Below, piece after piece: positions 8,274 to 15,475 of a stretch of 33,371 bases of DNA (positions are counted from its first letter, which is position 1; the number at the start of each line of letters is the position of its first letter). The stretch is taken from the NCBI GenBank assembly GCA_027081015.1, contig JALWMA010000124.1, positions 1 through 33,371 on the forward strand. Direction: 5' to 3'. Source of the DNA: Campylobacterales bacterium (GTDB lineage Bacteria > Campylobacterota > Campylobacteria > Campylobacterales > Hydrogenimonadaceae). The position numbers were made by a program, and so were the translations under genes. The notes below the pieces were generated by a model. That model searched no databases. It saw only the letters and a list, made by a program, of their open reading frames with translations, and was not told the origin of the DNA.

Positions 8274-8345
8274 TTTCGAGGCTTCATGGGGCCGGCAGGC
8301 TCGACCGAGTGCGGACTTTGACCGAAGTTTGAGTAAAAAGTTACA
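8272..8345 (+). repeat. Dispersed intergenic repeat, short copy after mnmG
   Basis: GATTTCGAGGCTTCA begins inside the mnmG stop codon and continues GGGGCCGGCAGG...GAGTGCGGACTTTGACCG...GTTTGAGTAA. This parallels 6298-6371 closely but is diverged: the terminal GC hairpin is degraded to GCGGACTTTGACC. It runs almost up to the ribosome site of the next gene. Confidence 0.65.
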
Positions 8346-8358
8346 GAAAGGGCGAAAT

Positions 8359-9216
8359 TTGAAACTCTACTATTATATAGAGACAGGGCACAGGAGGGGG
8401 CTCGACAGGCTTAGGCGGAGCGCACCGGTAATAAATGTACTTGAGCGAAGAGGCGTAGAGGTAACGATGCTGACAGACGACTTTCGCGCCGGCGAGTACG
8501 CGAAAGAGCAGTTCGGGATCGGAAAGTATGTAAGCGTCGATCTCGTAAGAAACATAGCCAACATAGCCGCTCCGGCAGACAGGGTGGTGATCGACAGCGA
8601 CTCCGAAAGCCCGACTCTGCTGAGCGATATGGCCGACTACTACGGAAGGCTTGTGCATATCGGCGACGATCCGAACAGGAGTGCCGCCTCTTCGCGGATT
8701 CTATCCATCTCCGGAAGCGACTCCGAGGTTGTCGACCCGCGATACTTCGAAGAGACGCGGCACTCCATGGGAGATGTATACTTCTGGGGTGACGACGACT
8801 ACGAGAGGGAGCTTGCCGGTTTCTGCGACGCTTTTAGGGGAAGCGGGGTAGCGCTGCTGGAGGGGTACTACTTTTTTCTTCAGTACGCAGGCGAGCTGCA
8901 GGAGTGTTTCAAGGCCGTTTACGAGAGCGAATCGTACGATGAGCTGCTCAAGGGTGCGAATCGCTTCATCACATCTTCACCGCAGAGTGCGCTCGAAGCG
9001 CTGGTAGCCGGCTCCTCCCCGATATTCGTCAAAAAGAGTTCGACGCCGGAGTTTTGGTGCGGGAGGCTCTCTGAACACTCCGTTCCGGTTCTCGAGGTTT
9101 TCGACAGGGAGAGTCTTTTAAACTGCATAGAGAGAGAGAACGAGTACGAAAAAGGGTCGCTGAGTCCGCAAAGTGCAGGGAACGTAGCCGATATGATATA
9201 TGATTTTCTTATCTAA
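8359..9216 (+). CDS. GT-B-fold-like protein, function unknown
   Basis: The product is a 285-residue soluble protein. It begins KLYYYIETGHRRG, resembling the glycine-rich first loop of GT-B enzymes such as PseG or MurG. Near the C-terminus it has FITSSPQSALEALVAGSSPIF, which matches the sugar-nucleotide-binding 'S..S..EAL..G.P.I' element. A glycosyltransferase or sugar-nucleotide hydrolase is therefore possible, but no family is recognised with confidence. TTG at 8359 is chosen because AAAGGG (8347-8352) precedes it and homology-like sequence starts there. The upstream open frame from 8230 runs through the end of mnmG and the intergenic repeat and is unlikely to be translated. Confidence 0.6.
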   Translation: MKLYYYIETGHRRGLDRLRRSAPVINVLERRGVEVTMLTDDFRAGEYAKEQFGIGKYVSVDLVRNIANIAAPADRVVIDSDSESPTLLSDMADYYGRLVHIGDDPNRSAASSRILSISGSDSEVVDPRYFEETRHSMGDVYFWGDDDYERELAGFCDAFRGSGVALLEGYYFFLQYAGELQECFKAVYESESYDELLKGANRFITSSPQSALEALVAGSSPIFVKKSSTPEFWCGRLSEHSVPVLEVFDRESLLNCIERENEYEKGSLSPQSAGNVADMIYDFLI

Positions 9217-9309
9217 AAGCGGGCCGCCCCCTAAAAAGTTACGAAACAACACAGTTTTTCGAAAGAGTGGAGAAAAAGCCGTATGATGCGGTTGTGACAC
9301 GCTATTTTA

Positions 9310-9338
9310 TGAAAAATTAACCTTCGCAAGCCTATAAT
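9310..9338 (+). promoter_or_regulatory. Promoter of the petABC operon
   Basis: A perfect TATAAT lies at 9333-9338 in the A/T-rich tract before petA, with a weak TGAAAA at 9310-9315 as a possible -35 box (17-base spacing). The start codon at 9371 is preceded by AAAGGA. Confidence 0.6.
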
Positions 9339-9370
9339 ATTCAGATTTCAATTTCATTAAAGGATCAGCA

Positions 9371-9877
9371 ATGGCAGAAAATAGCCGACGTGACTTTATG
9401 GGTAAGGTCTTCGGTGGTTGGGCCGCTCTCGGCGGTCTTGGTGTGCTCTATGCCGCCAAAAAAACCTGGGATCCGCTTCCAAGTGTCAAGGCAGCCGGAT
9501 TCACAACGGTTGATCTCTCCGCGGCGGAGCCAAACGTTCTAAACGTTGAGAAGTGGCGCGGAAAGCCTATCTTCATTCTCAAAAAGACGCCGGATATGGA
9601 GAAGAGCGATCGCGATGTTGTCGTAGGCAAAGATCGCTTTCTGGTAGCTATCGGCCTCTGTACGCATCTCGGTTGTATCCCGGCATATCGTCCCGACAAG
9701 AAAGACTTCCTCTGTGCATGCCACGGCGGTATGTTCGACACGAGCGGAGACAATATCAAGCCGCCGCCGCCGAGTCCTCTCGTAATTCCCCCTTTCAAGG
9801 TGGAGGGAACCAAACTGGTACTTGGAGAAGAGGGACCCGAGTATAAAAAAATGAAAGAAGCCGGCTTAATAGCCTAA
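9371..9877 (+). CDS. petA: Cytochrome bc complex Rieske iron-sulfur subunit
   Basis: This 168-residue subunit carries the 2Fe-2S cluster that takes electrons from quinol at the Qo site. A twin-arginine-type leader, SRRDFMGKVFGG, precedes the single membrane helix (about 12-30). Box I is C97THLGC102 and box II is C115ACHGG. By the family rule the cluster ligands are Cys97, His99, Cys115 and His118, with a Cys102-Cys117 disulfide. The loop PPPPSPLVIPPF follows. It is the first gene of a three-gene operon, 10 bases before petB. Confidence 0.96.
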   Translation: MAENSRRDFMGKVFGGWAALGGLGVLYAAKKTWDPLPSVKAAGFTTVDLSAAEPNVLNVEKWRGKPIFILKKTPDMEKSDRDVVVGKDRFLVAIGLCTHLGCIPAYRPDKKDFLCACHGGMFDTSGDNIKPPPPSPLVIPPFKVEGTKLVLGEEGPEYKKMKEAGLIA

Positions 9878-9887
9878 AGGAGCAGAG

Positions 9888-11102
9888 ATGGCACAATTTG
9901 AAAAAGCGAACAGCCTGCATGAGTGGCTCGATCAGCGTCTTGCCATAGATACTCTCGAGAGAGTACTGGCAAAAGAGTACTGGATTCCCAAAAATATCAA
10001 CTTCCTGTGGGCGATGGGTATGGTACTTGCGTTCACATTCGGTATCCTGCTGGTATCGGGGATCTTTCTGCTGATGTACTATCAGCCGAACGTGAACCTT
10101 GCGTTCGACAGCGTAAACTATACGATCATGAGAGAGGTCGAGTTCGGATGGCTCTGGAGACACGTGCACGCCGTCGCGGCATCGGTAGTCTTTCTGATCA
10201 TCTATATCCATATGTTCACTGGCATCTATTACGGATCGTACAAGAAGGGGAGGGAGATGATCTGGATCTCCGGTATGCTCCTTTTCGTCACCTTCTCCGC
10301 CGAAGCTTTCAGCGGCTATATGCTCCCCTGGGGACAGATGAGCTACTGGGCCGGTATGGTTATTACGAACCTATTTAGCATCGGTTCTCTCGAACTCAAC
10401 GGACTCGTAGAGTGGATCAGGGGAGACTACGTTCCCGGACAGGCGTTCCTCGACAGGTTCTTCATGCTGCACGTCCTTCTCCTGCCGCTTGCCATTCTCG
10501 GTCTTATCGGACTGCACTTCGGGGCGCTCAGGATTCCGCACGTAAACAACCAGGACGGTGAGGAGATAGATTTCGAAGCCGAAGCGGCCAAATACAAGGC
10601 TGGCAACAAAAAAGAGGCGAAAGTCATAGCCTTCAAACCCGACTTTTTGAGTAAAGATATGTTCGTTCTGAGCGTATTCCTTATCTTCTTCTTCTACCTG
10701 GTCTTCTGGCACTACAGCTTCGCTATGGACCCGATCAACTTCGATCCGGCAGATCCGATGAAGACTCCGCCGCACATCTACCCCGAGTGGTACTTCCTCT
10801 GGAGTTACGAGATTCTGCGTCCGTTCCCGAAAGACCCCGGTCTGGTGGCATTCGGCATAGCGCAGGTGATCTTCTTCCTGATTCCGTTCCTGGATAGAAG
10901 CCCGAACGTCGCTCCAGCGTCAAGACGCGGCAAATTTAACATCTGGTTCTGGGTAATGCTCGTAGATGTGATAGTTCTTACGGTGATGGGCAAGCTTCCT
11001 CCGGAAGGCATATTCAGTACGATAGGTCTGGTGGCTACGGTTGTGTTCTTCGCACTCTGGATTTCGCTGCCGTTCATAACGAAAAACGAAAAAGCAGTGT
11101 AG
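9888..11102 (+). CDS. petB: Cytochrome bc complex cytochrome b subunit
   Basis: This integral membrane quinol oxidase subunit has 404 residues and about eight transmembrane helices, so the N- and C-terminal parts are fused as in cytochrome b. Heme-ligand pairs are visible: His94 and His108 (13 residues between) and His195 and His210 (14 residues between). The 14-residue gap is the cytochrome b6-like spacing. The Qo-site motif PEWY is at 299-302, followed by FLWSYEILRPFP. An AAAGGAG ribosome site overlaps the end of petA. It is the second gene of petABC. Confidence 0.96.
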   Translation: MAQFEKANSLHEWLDQRLAIDTLERVLAKEYWIPKNINFLWAMGMVLAFTFGILLVSGIFLLMYYQPNVNLAFDSVNYTIMREVEFGWLWRHVHAVAASVVFLIIYIHMFTGIYYGSYKKGREMIWISGMLLFVTFSAEAFSGYMLPWGQMSYWAGMVITNLFSIGSLELNGLVEWIRGDYVPGQAFLDRFFMLHVLLLPLAILGLIGLHFGALRIPHVNNQDGEEIDFEAEAAKYKAGNKKEAKVIAFKPDFLSKDMFVLSVFLIFFFYLVFWHYSFAMDPINFDPADPMKTPPHIYPEWYFLWSYEILRPFPKDPGLVAFGIAQVIFFLIPFLDRSPNVAPASRRGKFNIWFWVMLVDVIVLTVMGKLPPEGIFSTIGLVATVVFFALWISLPFITKNEKAV

Positions 11103-11112
11103 GGAGGCTGAA

Positions 11113-12045
11113 ATGAAAGAGTTGAAAATTTTGGCGGTAGTGGTATTCTTTACACTGCTTACCTATTGGGGAGTTGAGCCTTATGCGCACTCCGTTATGC
11201 ACAAACATGTTGAGAGCAAAGACTTCAAGTATGAAGATCTCAAGCCTCTGAAGAAGAGAGGCGATGCAAAAAGAGGAGCCGAAACGTTCGTAAATGCCGG
11301 CTGTACCGGTTGTCACGGGGTTCAGGCCGCCAATATGCCGGCCCCGATGGATCCGATCTCCGCGGCGGCGAGTTTCGGTGTGAATCCGCCCGATTTGAGT
11401 AATGCCGGTGCGCTTTATGACGAGAAGTTCCTCGCGGCGCTTATCAAAAATCCCGCACACGCACTCAAGGTTGAGCACAAGTTCACCGAAGGGAAACAGC
11501 ATCCGATGCCCGGCTTCTACGGTGTGGGAGGCGATATAGAGCAGGAGGTCGCCGATATCGTCGCATATCTGAAATCTATATCGAAAAACATCGAGGAGAT
11601 CACTCCGAAGATGGCGTTTGAAGATGCGTGCGGCCGATGCCATGCCGTACACTACGAGAAGTGGACCCAAATCGGGGAGAAGCCCAAGTTCAAGCATAAA
11701 AAAGATGAGCTCCTCTTCGACGCGAAAGTGCTCGACTATCAGGACTATCTGACCAAGTATATGGGTAAACTTCCCCCCGATCTTTCGATGTATATCCGCT
11801 CTCGCGGCGAACACTACATCAGTACCTTCATGGAAGACCCGCAGGCGCTGCTTCCGGGAACCTCCATGCCGAGGGTCGGCGTAAACGAAGAGGCTGCCGA
11901 GAAGGTTATCGAATATCTGCAGGATTCCGGTGACCTGAAGCGTGACGAGCGCGACAGTGTCGGCGTAATCGTAATGTTCTACCTCTTTGTCTTCGCCTTC
12001 CTCGCATATCTGTGGAAGCAGAGTATCTGGAAAGAGCTGCACTAA
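11113..12045 (+). CDS. petC: Cytochrome bc complex di-heme cytochrome c subunit
   Basis: This is the electron-accepting cytochrome c of the bc complex, with 310 residues. It has an N-terminal signal or anchor helix (about 5-22) and two c-type heme sites, C64TGCH68 and C173GRCH177. A C-terminal membrane helix lies at about 285-303. Two heme sites make this the c4-like di-heme subunit found in Campylobacterota rather than mono-heme cytochrome c1. Distal Met ligands are likely in QHPMPGF and TSMPRVG. GGGAGG precedes the ATG. A strong terminator follows the stop. Confidence 0.94.
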   Translation: MKELKILAVVVFFTLLTYWGVEPYAHSVMHKHVESKDFKYEDLKPLKKRGDAKRGAETFVNAGCTGCHGVQAANMPAPMDPISAAASFGVNPPDLSNAGALYDEKFLAALIKNPAHALKVEHKFTEGKQHPMPGFYGVGGDIEQEVADIVAYLKSISKNIEEITPKMAFEDACGRCHAVHYEKWTQIGEKPKFKHKKDELLFDAKVLDYQDYLTKYMGKLPPDLSMYIRSRGEHYISTFMEDPQALLPGTSMPRVGVNEEAAEKVIEYLQDSGDLKRDERDSVGVIVMFYLFVFAFLAYLWKQSIWKELH

Positions 12046-12056
12046 CATAACCTCCC

Positions 12057-12101
12057 GATCGACCGCAAACTGAAGTTTGCGGCCGATCCCCTCCTTTTTC
12101 C
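12057..12101 (+). terminator. Rho-independent terminator of petABC
   Basis: GATCGACCGCAAAC and GTTTGCGGCCGATC (12057-12088) pair with one mismatch around a TGAA loop, and CCCTCCTTTTT follows. It starts 12 bases after the petC stop. Confidence 0.85.
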
Positions 12102-12157
12102 CCATATTCAAGCTATTTAGAGTAGAATAAGAGTCAAAAAGTAGGCACCCGTTTGGT

Positions 12158-12193
12158 GTCGAACTCTCTACAATATTTTTAAAAGAGTCGAAC
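12158..12193 (+). promoter_or_regulatory. moaA promoter region with flanking direct repeat
   Basis: A -10-like TACAAT lies at 12169-12174, between two copies of GTCGAAC (12158-12164 and 12187-12193). The second copy touches the moaA start region, and a weak AAAAGAG at 12181-12187 is the ribosome site. Just upstream, GGCACC/GGTGTC (about 12144-12160) can form a small hairpin. I see no molybdenum-cofactor riboswitch pattern. Confidence 0.4.
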
Positions 12194-12194
12194 A

Positions 12195-13160
12195 ATGCTT
12201 ATAGATGGACATGGGCGCAGAGTCAACTACCTTAGAATTTCGGTAACCGAGCGCTGCAACTTCAGGTGCCAGTACTGTATGCCCGAGAAACCGTTCTCAT
12301 GGGTTCCAAGGGAGAATCTTCTGAGTTTTGAAGAGCTCTTCGAGTTTGTCAGGGTGGCTATAGACGAGGGAATAGACAAAATACGCATCACGGGCGGAGA
12401 GCCGCTGCTAAGAGAGGACCTCGACCGTTTCATTGCTATGATAAACGGCCACAAAAGCGGGCTTGATCTTGCGCTCACTACAAACGGGTTTCTCCTTGCC
12501 GATGTTGCGCTCAGGCTCAAAGAGGCGGGTCTGAAAAGGATAAACGTCTCCATAGACTCCCTTAAGCCGGAAGTCGCTGCAAAAATAGCCCAAAAGGATG
12601 TCCTTTCGAGGGTCTTGGCCGGTGTTGAGAAGGCTCTGGAGGCGGGTTTGAGCGTAAAGGTCAACATGGTGCCGCTCAAAGGTGTGAACGAAGAGGAGAT
12701 AGTCGATGTGATGGAGTACGCCAAGGCGAGGGGAATGACGATCCGCTACATCGAGTATATGGAGAACGTACACGCAAAAGCTGGGCTGAAGGGGCTAACC
12801 GGCAAAGAGATACTCTCCAGGGTCAAGCAGAGATACAGCATTAGAAAGATCGGTCGCGAAGGGAGCAGTCCGGCATTCAATTATATAACGGACGACGGAT
12901 ACAAGTTCGGTGTGATAGACCCCCACAAGCACGACTTCTGCGAGAGCTGCAACCGCATTCGGCTCACCGCTGAGGGGCATCTGATTCCGTGTCTCTACTT
13001 CGATGAGGCGATGAGCATAAGAGAGGCCGTAAAGTCCGGAGACATAACGAAAGCGACCGAGATATTGAGGGAGGTGCTGCGCAACAAACCGGAAAAGAAC
13101 CGCTGGAGCGAGGAGGATTCTGAAGAGTCCTCGAGGGCGTTTTACGAAACCGGCGGGTGA
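12195..13160 (+). CDS. moaA: GTP 3',8-cyclase MoaA
   Basis: MoaA is the radical-SAM enzyme that begins molybdenum cofactor synthesis by cyclising GTP. The N-terminal cluster is C21NFRCQYC28 and a SAM-binding TGGEPLLR follows near residue 60. The C-terminal cluster is C-x2-C-x13-C in CESCNRIRL...IPC. The protein ends in Gly-Gly, as the family requires. The length of 321 residues is normal, although the tail before Gly-Gly is acidic and serine-rich. It overlaps queE by four bases. moeA, at 15476-16687, acts late in the same pathway. Confidence 0.96.
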   Translation: MLIDGHGRRVNYLRISVTERCNFRCQYCMPEKPFSWVPRENLLSFEELFEFVRVAIDEGIDKIRITGGEPLLREDLDRFIAMINGHKSGLDLALTTNGFLLADVALRLKEAGLKRINVSIDSLKPEVAAKIAQKDVLSRVLAGVEKALEAGLSVKVNMVPLKGVNEEEIVDVMEYAKARGMTIRYIEYMENVHAKAGLKGLTGKEILSRVKQRYSIRKIGREGSSPAFNYITDDGYKFGVIDPHKHDFCESCNRIRLTAEGHLIPCLYFDEAMSIREAVKSGDITKATEILREVLRNKPEKNRWSEEDSEESSRAFYETGG

Positions 13161-13939
13161 GCGAGATGGCTTTGGAGGAGAGCGCTCTCTATCTTGTCGA
13201 GCACTTCTTTTCGATTCAGGGAGAGGGGCGTTACTGCGGGGTTCCGTCCGTTTTTCTGCGCTTCGGCGGATGCAATCTGCGCTGCCCCGGCTTCGGTTGC
13301 CGCGAAGTGGATGGAAAAATGGTCTACGGATGCGATACGATTCGTGCGGTATACGGGGGGCTGTACCGCAAAAGCTGGCATCCTGTGACAAAAGTGCGGC
13401 AGATCGAAAGCATAGTGACCGAATATGAAAGCAGCGTAGCCTACCGCCCGGACATCGTGATTACGGGCGGAGAGCCGATGATATACGCTTCCAATCCCGT
13501 TTTCAACTCCATGCTCGAGAAGTTTGTCGACGCGGGCTACAGGGTTACGATAGAGACCAACGCGACGATCGCCCCCTCCTTTTCGGAGCGCCCTTTCTAC
13601 GGTAGAGTCACCTTTGCTATGGCTGTAAAGCTTTCCGGAAGCGGCGAGCCCAAAAGCAGGAGAGTGGTTCCGGAGGCGATCGAGGCGCTCGCCTTGAAGG
13701 GGAGAGACTCTTTTTTCAAGTTTACCCTCGATGCAGCGCTGACGAAAAAGGGGGGAGCGGAGGAGATTGCCGAAATTTGTGACGGATACGGCAACGAGGT
13801 GTACTGTATGCCCCTCGGCGGCGACGAGAGAGAGCTGAGCGCCAATGCGGCGGCCGTAGCCGAATTTTGCCTCAAAAACGGCTACCGCTACAGCGACAGA
13901 CTCCATGTAAGGCTCTGGAACAGGGAGGAGAGAAGATGA
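13157..13939 (+). CDS. queE: 7-carboxy-7-deazaguanine synthase QueE
   Basis: This radical-SAM enzyme makes 7-carboxy-7-deazaguanine in the queuosine tRNA pathway. Family features are FSIQGEG near the N-terminus, [11 protein letters not shown] and ITGGEPM. The 4Fe-4S cysteines do not show the standard CX3CX2C. Cys39 and Cys43 are followed by the diagnostic Cys-Asp-Thr only at Cys59, a CX3CX15C pattern, with an extra Cys48 in between. Its 260 residues are typical for the family. The start is GTG 13157 (overlapping the moaA stop) or ATG 13166; the choice is open. It is coupled to queD by ATGA. Confidence 0.9.
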   Translation: MSEMALEESALYLVEHFFSIQGEGRYCGVPSVFLRFGGCNLRCPGFGCREVDGKMVYGCDTIRAVYGGLYRKSWHPVTKVRQIESIVTEYESSVAYRPDIVITGGEPMIYASNPVFNSMLEKFVDAGYRVTIETNATIAPSFSERPFYGRVTFAMAVKLSGSGEPKSRRVVPEAIEALALKGRDSFFKFTLDAALTKKGGAEEIAEICDGYGNEVYCMPLGGDERELSANAAAVAEFCLKNGYRYSDRLHVRLWNREERR

Positions 13940-14517
13940 AGATACGAAAAATGTTCAGGTTCGAAAACGCCCATATAGTACGAGGCTGTACGACAAGGCG
14001 GTGCAGCAGGAGCATTCACGGCCACTCCTACAGGGCCGAGCTAATCCTCTCCTCATCGGCGCTCGACCGCGGCCAGATGGTCTACGATTTCGGGCTCACA
14101 AAGGGCATCATAAAGGCCTTTATCGACTCGTTTGACCACGCCATAACGCTCTGGAGCGGGGACGATCCGCAATATCTCGAAGATATGAAGCGCTGGAGCG
14201 AGAGGTGGGTTGAGATACCTGTAAACCCGTCGGCGGAGCAGTACGCGCGCCTCTTTTTCGTACTTGTGGACAGGGTGCTCGAGCAGACGGAGATGGTAAA
14301 TATGGAGAGCGGCGTCACGCTCGAAAGGGTGATCGTACACGAGACCGAAACGGGGTATGCCGAGGCCGATAGAGCAGATGCGTACAACCCGGCTTTCGGA
14401 GAGATCGACCTGGGGAGGGTGCTCTTTTCTCGGCGCGTAAAAGAGGAGTGGGACAATCCGCATATGTTCGACGATCTTCTGGATGGCAAGAGCTTCGTCA
14501 ACCCGGATACGGTTTAA
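13936..14517 (+). CDS. queD: 6-carboxytetrahydropterin synthase QueD
   Basis: QueD converts 7,8-dihydroneopterin triphosphate to 6-carboxytetrahydropterin, the substrate of QueE. The 193-residue protein has an N-terminal FRFENAHIV zinc histidine, the SIHGHSY zinc pair with nearby cysteines (CTTRRC), and a FDHA segment. The later HETETG element carries the catalytic region. The ATG at 13936 is chosen because GGAGGAG precedes it and it overlaps the queE stop as ATGA. The protein is longer than E. coli QueD through C-terminal extensions. Confidence 0.9.
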   Translation: MKIRKMFRFENAHIVRGCTTRRCSRSIHGHSYRAELILSSSALDRGQMVYDFGLTKGIIKAFIDSFDHAITLWSGDDPQYLEDMKRWSERWVEIPVNPSAEQYARLFFVLVDRVLEQTEMVNMESGVTLERVIVHETETGYAEADRADAYNPAFGEIDLGRVLFSRRVKEEWDNPHMFDDLLDGKSFVNPDTV

Positions 14518-14626
14518 GATCGTTATAAATGGGTGTATGGTTTTGAAGTCTGTTTTAAGCGGTATGAGAATAGGATATCGAAACAGGTTTGAGCGGCCGT
14601 TTAGGCACAGCCTGCTGAGCTGCGAA

Positions 14627-14717
14627 TCCGAACCGAAACGGAGCGGATATTTACCGTCCCGGCAGTTATGGAGTGCCGTGATGAGACCGTTTCGTTCTCT
14701 TTCTGTTCGGGTTCGGA
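14627..14717 (+). promoter_or_regulatory. Long-range inverted repeat in the leader of the cytochrome c gene
   Basis: TCCGAACC (14627-14634) can pair with GGTTCGGA (14710-14717), and CGAAACGG (14634-14641) with CCGTTTCG (14687-14694). Together they form a bulged stem closing a 45-base loop. It ends 30 bases before the start codon, so it may be a structured mRNA leader. The rest of the 229-base gap shows no gene. Confidence 0.4.
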
Positions 14718-14746
14718 ATATATTTAACAGAAAGAGGGGAACTACA

Positions 14747-15346
14747 ATGAAGAAGAGAGTCGTTATTTCGGCAGCCGTTGCGGCACTGATGCTGTTTTCG
14801 GGGTGTGAGAAGAGAGAGGGCGAGAGTGTGCGGCACGAAACGGAGCCCGCGGCAAAGAGTCAAACCGTTCAGGAGGCCGTAAAACCGGCTGAAGAGGCGG
14901 CAGCGGAAGAGAGCGGTGCGAAAGCGGAGGAGGCTGCGGATGGTGCCGGGAAGGAAATAGTGGAGAGCCCGGTGGCCCAAAAGGTTGACGAGGCGGCAAA
15001 AGAGGTCGAACAGAAGGCATCCGAAATCGCCGAAAGTGTCAAAGAGGGGGCGGAAGAGGCCGCATCCGCAGCGGCGGCCGCGGTTTCCAAGCCAGCAGGC
15101 GTAGATGCGGAGGCTCTCTACAAGTCCAAATGTGCCGGATGCCACGGCGCCAAAGGTGAAAAGCACGCGCTCGGCAAGAGCGGTGTCATAGCCGGGCAGC
15201 CTGCAGAGGAGCTTCAGAAAAAGCTCGACGGGTACAAAAACGGTACCTACGGAGGGGCGATGAAGAGCATAATGGCTTCGCAGGTCTCGTCTTTGGACGA
15301 TGGGCAGATGAGAGCCCTCTCCGACTATATCTCCAAGATCAAGTAA
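14747..15346 (+). CDS. Lipoprotein-like mono-heme cytochrome c with Ala/Glu/Lys-rich spacer
   Basis: The product has 199 residues. The N-terminus is a signal peptide ending LMLFSGC, a plausible though imperfect lipobox (Phe at -3). Residues about 25-120 are a low-complexity helical spacer of Glu, Ala and Lys, with repeated 'EEA..A' patterns. A C-terminal class I cytochrome c domain begins at about residue 122, with C129AGCH133 and a likely Met ligand near SIMASQV. The arrangement suggests a membrane-tethered electron shuttle held away from the membrane. The bc complex at 9371-12045 is a possible donor; this is inference. GAGGGG precedes the ATG. It converges with moeA. Confidence 0.85.
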   Translation: MKKRVVISAAVAALMLFSGCEKREGESVRHETEPAAKSQTVQEAVKPAEEAAAEESGAKAEEAADGAGKEIVESPVAQKVDEAAKEVEQKASEIAESVKEGAEEAASAAAAAVSKPAGVDAEALYKSKCAGCHGAKGEKHALGKSGVIAGQPAEELQKKLDGYKNGTYGGAMKSIMASQVSSLDDGQMRALSDYISKIK

Positions 15347-15475
15347 CCGATTTTACGCTTTCTGCGTAAAATCGCTCTCGAAATCCGGGACTTCTGAGAG
15401 CTTCAGGGAGGGGGCCGATGGGCCGCTCGCTCCATTTCGAACCGCGGGCTCTGCCCGCAATTTGCGCAACATCTG
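15343..15475 (+). repeat. Dispersed intergenic repeat, full copy between cytochrome c gene and moeA
   Basis: AGTAACCG overlaps the cytochrome c stop. A perfect 10-base hairpin GATTTTACGC/GCGTAAAATC follows (15349-15373), then GAAATCC, GCTTCAGGGAGGGGGCC, the hairpin GCGGGC-TCT-GCCCGC (15444-15458) and AATTTGCGCAACAT. The order matches 6253-6378. It fills the whole gap between two convergent genes, and the first hairpin may serve as their terminator. Confidence 0.7.

Noticed and set aside
8230-8358. Extension of the GT-B-like protein back into mnmG.
   Set aside because: The extension overlaps mnmG by 44 bases and is made of repeat sequence; TTG 8359 has a proper ribosome site.
12102-12194. A molybdenum-cofactor riboswitch before moaA.
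   Set aside because: The leader is too short and lacks the conserved stem pattern; only a small GGCACC/GGTGTC hairpin is present.
11074-12195. A 373-codon open frame on the minus strand across petC.
   Set aside because: It is antisense to a clear di-heme cytochrome c gene. Its translation has no recognisable domain and it crosses the pet terminator.
14518-14746. An upstream coding extension of the cytochrome c gene.
   Set aside because: The frame is open, but the signal peptide and GAGGGG ribosome site mark ATG 14747; the upstream residues look random.
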